Source: Bacteroidales bacterium
GTDB lineage: Bacteria > Bacillota > Clostridia > Lachnospirales > Lachnospiraceae
Length of the DNA stretch: 64,000 bases
Assembly (NCBI GenBank): GCA_023664535.1
Contig: JAMPFJ010000001.1
Location: 231,534-295,533, forward strand
Direction of reading: 5' to 3'
The position numbers and the translations under genes are program-made. Shown one piece after another: positions 43,530 to 51,662 of this stretch; within the stretch, counting starts at the first letter, position 1; every line of letters starts with the position of its first letter. The notes beneath the pieces were generated by a model. The model did not search any database. It was not told where the DNA came from and saw only the letters and a program-made list of their open reading frames with translations.

Positions 43530-44462
43530 ATGGCGATTACAGCAGGTATGGTAAAAGAGTTAAGAGAACAGACCGGCGCAGGAATGATGGATTGTAAAAA
43601 GGCGCTTACTGAGACAGATGGTGATTTTGATAAAGCAGTCGAGTTTTTACGGGAAAAGGGACTGGCAACCGCACAGAAGAAAGCAGGAAGAATTGCAGCG
43701 GAAGGTATTGTGGCAACGACAATTAAGGCAGACGACAAGACTGCTGCCATTGTCGAGGTTAATGCAGAGACAGATTTTGTGGCAAAGAACGAAGTATTCC
43801 AGACTTATGTAAAAGAAGTGGTTGAGCAGATTGCAGACTCTGATGCTGCGGATGTGGAAGCATTTAAGGCGGAAGCATGGGCGCTGGATTCTTCCATGAC
43901 GGTTCAGGATAAGCTGGCAGCAATGATTGCTAAGATTGGTGAGAATATGAATATCCGGAGATTCGAGAAAATCGTTTCAGAGGATGGTATTGTTGTTTCC
44001 TATATCCATGCCGGCGGCAAGATTGGTGTTTTAGTGGAAGCAAAGACCGATTCCAATGCAGATGTAGTAAAAGAGGCGCTTAAGAATGTTGCCATGCAGA
44101 TTGCGGCTTTGAATCCCAAGTATGTCTCCACAGACGAAGTGCCGGAGGATTATAAAGAGCATGAGAAGGAGATTTTAATGGCTCAGGCTAAGAATGACCC
44201 GAAAAATGCAAGCAAGCCGGAAAACATTATCGAGAAGATGATTATGGGCCGTCTGAACAAGGAGCTGAAAGAGGTCTGTCTGTTAGAGCAGGAGTATGTT
44301 AAGGCGGAGAACAAGGAGACGGTTGCCAAGTATTTAGAGGCAGTTTCCAAAGAAGCCGGTTCTACGGTTACACTGAAGAGGTTTGTCCGTTTTGAGACCG
44401 GAGAGGGTCTGGAAAAGAAAAATGAAGACTTTGCGGCTGAGGTTGCTGCACAGATGAAATAG
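43530..44462 (+). CDS. tsf: Translation elongation factor Ts
   Basis: Nucleotide exchange factor for EF-Tu. The 310 residues start AITAGMVKELREQTGAGMMDCKKALTETDGDFDKAVEFLREKG (UBA-like N-domain) and contain EVNAETDFVAKNEVF and VSYIHAGGKIGVLVEA. Length is normal. A strong terminator follows at 44490. Confidence 0.98.
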   Translation: MAITAGMVKELREQTGAGMMDCKKALTETDGDFDKAVEFLREKGLATAQKKAGRIAAEGIVATTIKADDKTAAIVEVNAETDFVAKNEVFQTYVKEVVEQIADSDAADVEAFKAEAWALDSSMTVQDKLAAMIAKIGENMNIRRFEKIVSEDGIVVSYIHAGGKIGVLVEAKTDSNADVVKEALKNVAMQIAALNPKYVSTDEVPEDYKEHEKEILMAQAKNDPKNASKPENIIEKMIMGRLNKELKEVCLLEQEYVKAENKETVAKYLEAVSKEAGSTVTLKRFVRFETGEGLEKKNEDFAAEVAAQMK

Positions 44463-44489
44463 TCGTCCGGATGACGAGAGAGCCTAAAA

Positions 44490-44522
44490 AACGCTGGGAA
44501 CAAGCATGTTTCCAGCGTTTTT
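44490..44522 (+). terminator. Terminator after tsf
   Basis: AACGCTGGGAACA (44490-44502) pairs with TGTTTCCAGCGTT (44507-44519), 13 bp with one G-U, loop AGCA, then a T5 run. It marks the left edge of the accessory island. Confidence 0.88.
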
Positions 44523-44547
44523 GGCATATCGATTTTAATTCCTGTCA

Positions 44548-44576
44548 TTGACATATTTACGGTATACCGTTATACT
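44548..44576 (+). promoter_or_regulatory. Near-consensus promoter with a 12-bp palindromic operator
   Basis: -35 TTGACA (44548-44553), 17 bases, -10 TATACT (44571-44576). The spacer contains the perfect palindrome ACGGTATACCGT (44559-44570). A repressor bound there would block RNA polymerase; the XRE-type gene just downstream is the obvious candidate. Confidence 0.75.
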
Positions 44577-44613
44577 CGATGGAGAAAGAATCAATGGAAT
44601 GGAGAGCGGAGAA

Positions 44614-45201
44614 ATGGATTGGATTAGTTTATTAAGAGAAAAGAATCTTTCTGTATATCAATGTGCAAAAGAAAGCGGTGTGCCATATACTACCTTGTTG
44701 GATATTGTAAAGGGAAAGACAAGAATGGAAAAATGTATGGCAGAAACAATATATAAATTGGCGAAAACGCTCAATGTGACAATGGAAGAACTTTTAGCAG
44801 AACAGTTTAGAGAAAATGAAGATATATCAAATTCAGGAGATTTTGAAATCTATAAAAGTAATATCTGCCATTTAGTAAAAGATAAAGGAGATATTGATTT
44901 TATTATTGACACTTTGAAAGAAAATCAAATAAGGATTTATTGGGAACGGAAGTGGTATCGGGAAAGCTTTTACCTTTTGGCAATGGTGGATTATTTAAGC
45001 AGGGAAAATGACCTTCCGCCTTGCAATGATTATGAGGATATAAGGAATTGTACGCTATCAGAACCATTATATCCGAGGGATGTTATTCTTGCTGCAAAGC
45101 TGGATGCTTCGCTTGATGTAAAAGAACAGTGCTTGAAGGAAGCAATTCCAGAGTTTATGAGATTTAATATTGTAGAAAGCGAGATAAGAAATGTCTGTTG
45201 A
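44614..45201 (+). CDS. XRE-type helix-turn-helix regulator / orphan antitoxin-like protein
   Basis: 195 residues. The N-terminal HTH (about 1-62) contains SVYQCAKESGVPYTTLLDIVKGKTRMEKCMAETIYKLAKTLNVTMEEL; the C-terminal part (ERKWYRESFYLLAMVDYLSRENDLPPCNDYEDI, EAIPEFMRFNIVESEIRNVC) is common in Lachnospiraceae upstream of DUF6036 nucleotidyltransferase-like genes, an AbiE-like pairing. Here the partner is destroyed. ATG 44614 is chosen because the promoter's -10 ends at 44576 and GGAGAGCGGAG precedes it; ATG 44599 is an alternative. Confidence 0.8.
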   Translation: MDWISLLREKNLSVYQCAKESGVPYTTLLDIVKGKTRMEKCMAETIYKLAKTLNVTMEELLAEQFRENEDISNSGDFEIYKSNICHLVKDKGDIDFIIDTLKENQIRIYWERKWYRESFYLLAMVDYLSRENDLPPCNDYEDIRNCTLSEPLYPRDVILAAKLDASLDVKEQCLKEAIPEFMRFNIVESEIRNVC

Positions 45202-45453
45202 GAAAGGCTTTACCAAGGAAAATTTGGATTATTATTTGAAGGAATTGGCAAAACTAAATTATCGCAATATTCTAAATATTACTGCACATATTCTAACATA
45301 TTGAATATTAGAACCATCAGTGCAGAGTATCTTATTGCGATGAAACTAATGTCGGGAAGACGCTATAAGAAAGATTTATCTGATATTATAGGAATTTTGA
45401 GTGAACAGGAAAGAATGGGAGAAACCTTGAATTATCAGCAGATTGATGTGCAG
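45191..45453 (+). pseudogene. DUF6036-type nucleotidyltransferase remnant, internally deleted and frameshifted
   Basis: ATG 45191 overlaps the XRE gene by 11 bases and starts MSVEKGFTKENLDYYLKELAK, the usual DUF6036 opening. From about 45250 the family sequence continues in another frame as KLSQYSKYYCTYSNILNIRTISAEYLIAMKLMSGRRYKKDLSDIIGIL. The nucleotide-binding middle, which I estimate at 70-80 residues, is missing, and the first frame stops near 45304. The product would have no catalytic core. Confidence 0.75.
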
Positions 45454-45585
45454 ACCGCATTGAAAGTCAGTAATCATATTTTAGATACCATTGAACGGTT
45501 GGAGCAGTTTCCGGATTCCGGTTCAGCTGCCCCGGATGATTGGCTTAACGAGCAGGGATATCGAATGGTAAAAATGATTACATTC
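45454..45585 (+). pseudogene. ParE/RelE-type toxin fragment
   Basis: Directly continues the previous frame: ALKVSNHILDTIERLEQFPDSGSAAPDDWLNEQGYRMVKMI resembles the middle of ParE-type toxins (LEQFP-SGS, GYRM). Both ends of the toxin are missing; the frame runs on to a stop at 45624 through unrelated sequence. No matching antitoxin is visible. Confidence 0.6.
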
Positions 45586-45770
45586 AGCGCTATCCAGGGG
45601 TACTTGCCACGGTTGTTGTTTTAATGACAATTCCTACGTTGGTATTTGACTTGAGAGGAGAAGAAGGAATCATAACCCTAATTATACTGGAAGCAGCTTA
45701 CATAACAATTTATACACTGGCTTATTTCAGGATAAAAAAGAAGAAAGAAAAATATGGAAAGAAGAAATGA
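45582..45770 (+). pseudogene. C-terminal fragment of a small membrane protein
   Basis: In a third frame, from 45582 to the stop at 45768-45770, the sequence reads as two TM segments (VLATVVVLMTIPTLVF and IITLIILEAAYITIYTLAYF) ending in a Lys-rich tail. There is no start codon or ribosome binding site. I do not recognise the parent family. Confidence 0.45.
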
Positions 45771-45806
45771 TTTCATACGGTTTATAGATCAGGACGGTAC
45801 GGTGCA

Positions 45807-46475
45807 GTGAGGAAAGACATATTGATTGTTGATGATGATATTTATATTGGAAATGTGCTGGAAGAAGCACTTGTAAAAGAGGGATATCGTGTTTTGCGCG
45901 CTTACTCCGGAACAGAGGCGCTGTTTAGTTTATCCCAGTCCAAACCAGACCTTGTGCTGCTTGATTTAATGCTGCCGGGGTTAAACGGTGAAGAGGTACT
46001 TCCGCAGATAGAAGGGATACCCGTGATTATATTGAGCGCAAAAGTGGATATTGATAATAAGGTGGATTTGCTGCTTGGCGGCGCTGCTGATTATGTGACA
46101 AAACCCTTCAATACAAAGGAGCTTTTAGCCAGAATTACCGTACAGCTTCGGGGTTCTGCGATTTCCCCTGCTGCTTCTATTTTGACCTTTGACGATATAA
46201 CGCTCAATACTGATACGCACATTGCAGCTGTCGGAACAGTTGAGATTAAACTGACCAGAACGGAATATGCTATCCTCAAGCTGTTGATGCAAAACCCCAC
46301 ACAGATTATGACAAAATCACGACTGTTAGACCTTATTAGTGAAGATACCCCCGATTGTACAGAAGGTTCGTTAAAAACGCATATCAGCCATTTAAGGGCA
46401 AAACTCCGTAAAGTAACGAACAAAGATTATATTGAGGCAGTATGGGGAATTGGCTTCAAAATGAAAGAATCATAA
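45807..46475 (+). CDS. OmpR-family response regulator (cassette 1)
   Basis: 222 residues: receiver with D9-D11 acidic patch, phospho-acceptor D53 in LVLLDLMLPG and the conserved Lys in YVTKPFNTKELLARI; then a winged-helix DNA-binding domain ending EAVWGIGFKMKES. GTG start with AGGACGG upstream. It heads a regulator-ABC-permease-kinase cassette of the type that controls resistance to cell-wall-active peptides. Three TCTCAAC repeats lie between it and the ABC gene. Confidence 0.92.
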   Translation: MRKDILIVDDDIYIGNVLEEALVKEGYRVLRAYSGTEALFSLSQSKPDLVLLDLMLPGLNGEEVLPQIEGIPVIILSAKVDIDNKVDLLLGGAADYVTKPFNTKELLARITVQLRGSAISPAASILTFDDITLNTDTHIAAVGTVEIKLTRTEYAILKLLMQNPTQIMTKSRLLDLISEDTPDCTEGSLKTHISHLRAKLRKVTNKDYIEAVWGIGFKMKES

Positions 46476-46476
46476 A

Positions 46477-46518
46477 TCTCAACCATTTCTCAACGATTTT
46501 CTTTACCGTTTTCTCAAC
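46477..46518 (+). promoter_or_regulatory. Three TCTCAAC direct repeats, probable response-regulator sites
   Basis: TCTCAAC occurs at 46477-46483, 46488-46494 and 46512-46518, at steps of 11 and 24 bases, close to helical periodicity. A -10-like TAGAAT follows at 46529-46534. This is the usual layout for an OmpR-type activator site ahead of an ABC operon. Confidence 0.55.
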
Positions 46519-46563
46519 TGTTTTGAAGTAGAATGTCAGCATCATATAAAGGAGGTCAATCTT

Positions 46564-47478
46564 ATGGATTATGTTCTTAGAACCAACGCCTTGAGTAAAA
46601 ATTATAAAGATTTCAAAGCGTTAAACGGACTGTCTATGAATGTTCCCAAAGGGGCAATCTATGGCTTCGTTGGAAAAAATGGTGCTGGCAAAACAACGCT
46701 TATCCGATTAATCTGTGGTCTGCAGGAGCCTGCGTCTGGTGACTATATGCTGTATGGCAGGAAAAATACGGATAGGGAGATTGTTAAGTCCCGCAGGCGA
46801 ATGGGGGCTGTTGTAGAAACCCCATCTATTTATCTTGATATGACGGCAGAGGATAACCTGAAACAGCAATACTGCATTATTGGACTTCCATCCTATGACG
46901 GGCTTGCCGATATTCTGAAATTAGTGGGGCTGGAAAATACCGGAAAAAAGAAAGCGAGAAACTTTTCTCTGGGTATGCGCCAGAGACTGGGTATTGCCAT
47001 AGCGCTTGTTGGCGACCCCGATTTTTTGGTGCTTGATGAACCGGTAAATGGTCTTGACCCCCAAGGTATTATTGAAATACGGGAGCTGCTATTAAAGCTG
47101 AACCGTGAAAAACAAATCACTGTTTTGATTTCAAGCCATATCCTTGATGAATTGTCACGGCTTGCCACACATTACGGCTTTATTGACAGCGGACGGATGG
47201 TAAAGGAAATCAGCGCAAAAGAACTGGAGGCTGCCTGTAGAAAATGCGTTCGTGTGGAGGTCAGCAGTACAACGGCGCTTGCCAGTGTACTCGAGGGGAT
47301 GAAAATCGATTATAAGATTTTAAGCGATGCGGCCGCTGACATCTATGCGAAAGTAAATGTTTCCCATTTAACAGCCGCTCTCGCAAAAGAAAATTGCGAA
47401 GTTATTTCTATGCAGGAGCGGGATGAGAGTCTGGAAAGCTATTATATTGGTCTTGTCGGGGGTAGCGGAGATGAATAA
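46564..47478 (+). CDS. ABC transporter ATPase (cassette 1, BcrA-like)
   Basis: 304 residues: Walker A GKNGAGKTT (about 37-45), signature NFSLGMRQRLGIA, Walker B FLVLDEPVNGLDPQG, and a C-terminal extension of about 80 residues typical of bacitracin/lantibiotic ABC-2 ATPases. AGGAGG precedes the ATG. Its end overlaps the permease start by 8 bases. The substrate cannot be read from sequence. Confidence 0.93.
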   Translation: MDYVLRTNALSKNYKDFKALNGLSMNVPKGAIYGFVGKNGAGKTTLIRLICGLQEPASGDYMLYGRKNTDREIVKSRRRMGAVVETPSIYLDMTAEDNLKQQYCIIGLPSYDGLADILKLVGLENTGKKKARNFSLGMRQRLGIAIALVGDPDFLVLDEPVNGLDPQGIIEIRELLLKLNREKQITVLISSHILDELSRLATHYGFIDSGRMVKEISAKELEAACRKCVRVEVSSTTALASVLEGMKIDYKILSDAAADIYAKVNVSHLTAALAKENCEVISMQERDESLESYYIGLVGGSGDE

Positions 47479-48298
47479 ATTATTAAATGCAGGTTTTAAA
47501 AGATTAAGAAAAAATAAACTGTTTTGGTTATTAACTATATTTAGTATCGGTCTTGCATTATTTATGATTTACACAAGTTATAGTGATATGAAGGTCTATG
47601 GTGATGCCATAGAGGTAGAACAGCTCATGCTGAACTACTCAACAATAACAGGTATTGTAACCGCCATATTTACCAGTTTATTTTTAGGAGTGGAATATTC
47701 AGACGGAGCAATAAGAAATAAAATCAGTACAGGTCATAAAAGGTCAGATATATATTTAGCTAACTTGTTCATAACATCTATTACAAGTCTGTTTTCCTAT
47801 ATTTTGTTTGTTGTGACAGTAGCAGTAATTGGAATCCCTATATTTGGCGGTATAACCATATCTATTTCCAGGCTGCTAATGTTATTGGGATGTATATTGG
47901 TAACGGTAATTGCTTATTCCAGTATATTTACCTTTATTGCCATGATGATTTCCAATAAAGCAATTACGGCTATAGTAAGTATTATGCTTTCTTTTGGAAT
48001 GATGATGGCGGCTATGATCTGTTTTAATATTTTGGATGCTCCAGAGCTTATTCCGGAAGCATCTTATGTTAATGGAGAAAATGCAGAAATAGAAGAAGTA
48101 CCAAATCCTAAATATCCAAGTGAAGAAAAAAAGAAAGTCTGTCAAGCATTACTGGATATCATTCCGGCAGGTCAGATGTTCCAGCTTGCAGGAAGAGATG
48201 TTCCGGATTTAAAGGTTTTACCGTTATATTCTCTGGGCGAATTTATCGTATTTGCCGGTGCAGGGGTATTGCTGTTTGGGAAAAAAGAATTAAAATAA
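47471..48298 (+). CDS. ABC-2 type permease (cassette 1)
   Basis: 275 residues with about six hydrophobic segments and an extracytoplasmic loop (about 190-225) before the last TM. The start MNKLLNAGFKRLRKNKLFWLL is typical of ABC-2 permeases of the lantibiotic immunity group. ATG 47471 overlaps the ATPase gene. AT content is higher than that of the flanking genes. Confidence 0.85.
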   Translation: MNKLLNAGFKRLRKNKLFWLLTIFSIGLALFMIYTSYSDMKVYGDAIEVEQLMLNYSTITGIVTAIFTSLFLGVEYSDGAIRNKISTGHKRSDIYLANLFITSITSLFSYILFVVTVAVIGIPIFGGITISISRLLMLLGCILVTVIAYSSIFTFIAMMISNKAITAIVSIMLSFGMMMAAMICFNILDAPELIPEASYVNGENAEIEEVPNPKYPSEEKKKVCQALLDIIPAGQMFQLAGRDVPDLKVLPLYSLGEFIVFAGAGVLLFGKKELK

Positions 48299-48308
48299 GG
48301 AGAAGGCT

Positions 48309-49202
48309 ATGGAAATATGGTTATGGGCTTTAATCGGCGGTATGGTTATCATTATCCCTGCCCTGCTTGTAAAAATTCATATCTTACAAAAAGCCGCAAA
48401 GGAAATCGAAACTGCCTTTGCCGACAGGCTCATAACGGATACAAATACGCTGATTGATATTTCAACCAGTGATAAGTATATGAGGGGGTTAGCGAATACT
48501 ATCAATGTTCAGCTCCGTAATCTTCGTGCGCAGAGACACCGCTTCATACAGGGAGACGTCGAACTCAAAAATGCGGTTACCAATATTTCCCATGATTTGC
48601 GTACACCCCTTACTGCTATTTGCGGATATTTGGATTTACTGGAACAGGAAGATAAATCGGAAACGGTGAAACGGTATCTTGAGATAATCAGAAACCGGGC
48701 AGAAATATTAGCACAGCTGACGGAGGAGCTTTTCCGCTACTCCGTCATTGCTTCAAGCGGGGAAAATGCAGTAAAAGAGCCGGTTGCAATAGGCAGCATA
48801 TTAGAGGAAAGCATCGCCGCATTTTATACCGCTTTTCATGAACGGGGCATTGCTCCGAATATACGGATGCCCCAGGAAAAAGTTATCCGAAATCTTGACC
48901 GTTCCGCATTAGCCCGTGTGTTTTCCAATCTTCTGAACAATGCCGTTAAATATAGCGACGGTGATTTGGATATTATACTGTCTGAAACGGGAGAGATTGT
49001 TTTTGCCAATACGGCGTCAGGGTTAAACGAGGTACAGATTGGCAGGCTGTTTGACCGGTTTTATACGGTTGAAACTGCCAGAAAATCGACAGGCTTAGGA
49101 TTGACAATTGCCAGAACACTGATTGAACAGATGAATGGATTGATATCGGCAAAGTATGAGAACGGCCGATTAACTATCCGTATTGTGCTTCCGGACAGTT
49201 AA
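48309..49202 (+). CDS. Sensor histidine kinase (cassette 1)
   Basis: 297 residues. A single N-terminal TM (about 3-24), no extracytoplasmic sensor, a HAMP-like linker, H-box with His95 in NISHDLRTPLTAICGY, N-box FSNLLNNAVKYS, and the G-box STGLGLTIARTLIEQMNG. Such kinases often sense through their ABC partner. A terminator follows at 49244. Confidence 0.9.
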   Translation: MEIWLWALIGGMVIIIPALLVKIHILQKAAKEIETAFADRLITDTNTLIDISTSDKYMRGLANTINVQLRNLRAQRHRFIQGDVELKNAVTNISHDLRTPLTAICGYLDLLEQEDKSETVKRYLEIIRNRAEILAQLTEELFRYSVIASSGENAVKEPVAIGSILEESIAAFYTAFHERGIAPNIRMPQEKVIRNLDRSALARVFSNLLNNAVKYSDGDLDIILSETGEIVFANTASGLNEVQIGRLFDRFYTVETARKSTGLGLTIARTLIEQMNGLISAKYENGRLTIRIVLPDS

Positions 49203-49243
49203 TCGGCGATTGGTAAAAAAACATGCGATGATAGAGGGATAGG

Positions 49244-49273
49244 AAACCGCGCTGTAAAAACAGTGCGGTTTTT
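49244..49273 (+). terminator. Terminator after cassette 1
   Basis: Bases 49244-49254 pair with 49261-49271 (11 bp, one G-U pair), loop TAAAAA, followed by T residues to 49273. Confidence 0.75.
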
Positions 49274-49359
49274 GAATGTAATAATTAGCGGATTTGACAG
49301 GAAGAAAGGCAAGAACTGGGTTCAAAAGTGAAAAAATTGTGGCGGAGATTGGGTTAGTA

Positions 49360-49368
49360 TGGTACAAT
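49360..49368 (+). promoter_or_regulatory. Extended -10 promoter candidate for the hybrid kinase
   Basis: TGGTACAAT at 49360-49368 is a TGN-extended -10. TTGTGG at 49337-49342 is 20 bases upstream, too far for a standard -35. The kinase ATG is at 49464. Confidence 0.35.
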
Positions 49369-49463
49369 ACGCTTAATTGGCTTAGAATAGTATGGAAATA
49401 GTCTGGCAGTTGTCTTTCCGGACGGCAGAGTAAAAAATGTAGGAGTGCAAAGAGGTACAGAAC

Positions 49464-51653
49464 GTGAAGAAGAAGCATAGATTATCTTATTTTTTAATCG
49501 TTATTTTCGCGGCAATGATTGTCTGTCTGGCGGTGCTTTTTTATGCCAGAAAGATGAATGAAACAATTTCAAAAAATATCATCAATTCTATCAGTGAGAT
49601 TGCAGAGCATGATAAGGCGACGATTCAGGCATATATCGAAATCTGCTGGCAGGACCTCGATGAAATCAGGCAGCGTTTTATCAGTTTTGAGTGCAATACC
49701 ATTGAAGACGTTGAGACGAGATTGAATCTGGAGTGTGCTTCCAGTGGGTTTACCCATATCTATCTGGTTGCTGAGGACGGTACTGTCTATACGGACAAAT
49801 ATGTTATTTATAAACCCGGGGAAGATATTCTGGACAGGAATCTGGATTTTCTGCCCTATTTCCAAAATGGTGAAGAAAAAGTCGTTGTCCGGTTTGACGA
49901 TAAAGATGAGGGCGGCTGGCTGTCAAAAGAGAGTATTCTGTACGGAATCCGGTTGAATGATTACAGTGTGGAAGGCGTAAAAATGTGTGCGCTGATTGGA
50001 ATCAGCGATATTGCATCCATTCAGGACAAGATGGTGATTGACAGCTTTATCAAGAATGGAAAAAGCCGCGGCCACAGTGCGCTGATAGATATGGACGGGA
50101 ATTACATTGTCAATGTGAACAAAGAAATTTACCTGGACCAGAAAAACAATTTATTCGAGCACCTGTCAGAAGCCGAGAATAGCGATTTGGAAAATGATGA
50201 GATAAAGGAGAAGCTGAAAAACCAGGAAATTTTTGGTTTTTATCATTCCCATTTCGGGGAAAAGGGAAAGGAACTTTTTTATTTCATCCCCTTTGATGAT
50301 AATTTTGACTTGTATTTCATCATGTCGCTTAATGAGGAAGTCTTTGTGGAGCGGAGAAGAGAGCTTTTGTCCCTCAGTATGGCAATGACGGTGGTCGCTA
50401 TGGTTACCGTACTGGTTATGCTGATTATTATCATGAGACTACAGATAAAAACGGTGCGGACAACGGAATCGGCGAAATCCCAGAAGGAATTCCTCTCCAA
50501 TATGAGCCACGAGATACGGACGCCGTTAAATGGTCTGATTGGCATGAATCATCTGATTATGGTAAATATTGACGATGAGAGCCAGAAACCGCAGATTAAG
50601 GAATGGCTGAAAAAATCCCACAGCACAGCGAATTATCTGCTGTCGCTGGTAAATGATATCCTGGATATGTCGAAGCTTCAGGCGGGAAAGGTGGACATTG
50701 TGGAGGAGCCGATGCTGGTTCCTGCAATGATTGATGAGATTGCGGCGATGCAGTCCGACAACATCAAAACCCGGGGTGTGGAATTTATTCTGGAAACGGA
50801 TATTTCTGTGCCATGCATTGAGGGTGATGTGACACGCACAAAGCAGATATTGATGAACATTGTCGGCAATGCCGCCAAGTTTACACCGGAGGGCAAATGG
50901 ATTCGCCTGTCGGTTACACAGGAAAAAACCGATGATATGCACGTAATCACGACTTACCGCTGTGAGGATACCGGAATCGGGATATCCGAGGAATACCTTG
51001 ACAAAATTTTTGATTCCTTCAGCCAGGAGCGGAGCAGGAATAACCAGGGGATTAAAGGGACCGGGCTTGGTATGGCAATCAGCAAGCTGCTTGCAAAAGC
51101 GATGGGCGGGGATATTACGGTGGAGAGCAAGCTTAACGTCGGGAGTACGTTTACGGTGACTATCCCTTCCAAAATCGTACAGGATATTCCGGATGAACTG
51201 AAGGAGTCAAAAGAGGTGGACGCAGGGGAGAAGGATACCCAGCCGGCAAACAGGGACAGAGCTCCCATCAAAATCCTTGTTGCCGAGGATGTGGAGCTCA
51301 ATGCGGAGATTTTGCTGGAAATCCTCAAAATGGAGGGATTTGAGACGGTGCTTGCGCAGAACGGGCAGGAAGCGTTGGATTTATTTGCCCAATCGGAAAT
51401 CGGAGAATTTGATATTATTCTGATGGATATGCAGATGCCGGTTATGGACGGATGTACCGCAGCCAGGAACATCCGGAAGCTGGACAGAGCAGACGCAGAA
51501 TCGGTTCTGATTTATGCCTGCACTGCCAATATGTTCCAGGAGGACAGAGAGGAGGCAATCGCCAGCGGAATGAATGACTTTTTGACGAAACCGATTGATG
51601 TGAATGTCCTGTTGAAGAAAATAAGGAAAGGCGAAAGAAAAGATAATCAATAG
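49464..51653 (+). CDS. Cache-type hybrid histidine kinase with C-terminal receiver
   Basis: 729 residues: TM1 (about 10-26), an extracytoplasmic dCache-like sensor (about 30-295, with GFTHIYLVAEDGTVYTDK and HSALIDMDGNYIVNV), TM2 (about 305-327), H-box His349 in NMSHEIRTPLNGLIGM, N-box MNIVGNAAKFTPEG, G-boxes, then a receiver with Asp655 in IILMDMQMPVMDG. It lacks an Hpt or output domain. The solute-binding lipoprotein gene follows within 10 bases, so the two likely form a sensing pair. Confidence 0.93.
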   Translation: MKKKHRLSYFLIVIFAAMIVCLAVLFYARKMNETISKNIINSISEIAEHDKATIQAYIEICWQDLDEIRQRFISFECNTIEDVETRLNLECASSGFTHIYLVAEDGTVYTDKYVIYKPGEDILDRNLDFLPYFQNGEEKVVVRFDDKDEGGWLSKESILYGIRLNDYSVEGVKMCALIGISDIASIQDKMVIDSFIKNGKSRGHSALIDMDGNYIVNVNKEIYLDQKNNLFEHLSEAENSDLENDEIKEKLKNQEIFGFYHSHFGEKGKELFYFIPFDDNFDLYFIMSLNEEVFVERRRELLSLSMAMTVVAMVTVLVMLIIIMRLQIKTVRTTESAKSQKEFLSNMSHEIRTPLNGLIGMNHLIMVNIDDESQKPQIKEWLKKSHSTANYLLSLVNDILDMSKLQAGKVDIVEEPMLVPAMIDEIAAMQSDNIKTRGVEFILETDISVPCIEGDVTRTKQILMNIVGNAAKFTPEGKWIRLSVTQEKTDDMHVITTYRCEDTGIGISEEYLDKIFDSFSQERSRNNQGIKGTGLGMAISKLLAKAMGGDITVESKLNVGSTFTVTIPSKIVQDIPDELKESKEVDAGEKDTQPANRDRAPIKILVAEDVELNAEILLEILKMEGFETVLAQNGQEALDLFAQSEIGEFDIILMDMQMPVMDGCTAARNIRKLDRADAESVLIYACTANMFQEDREEAIASGMNDFLTKPIDVNVLLKKIRKGERKDNQ

Positions 51654-51662
51654 GAGGATACG

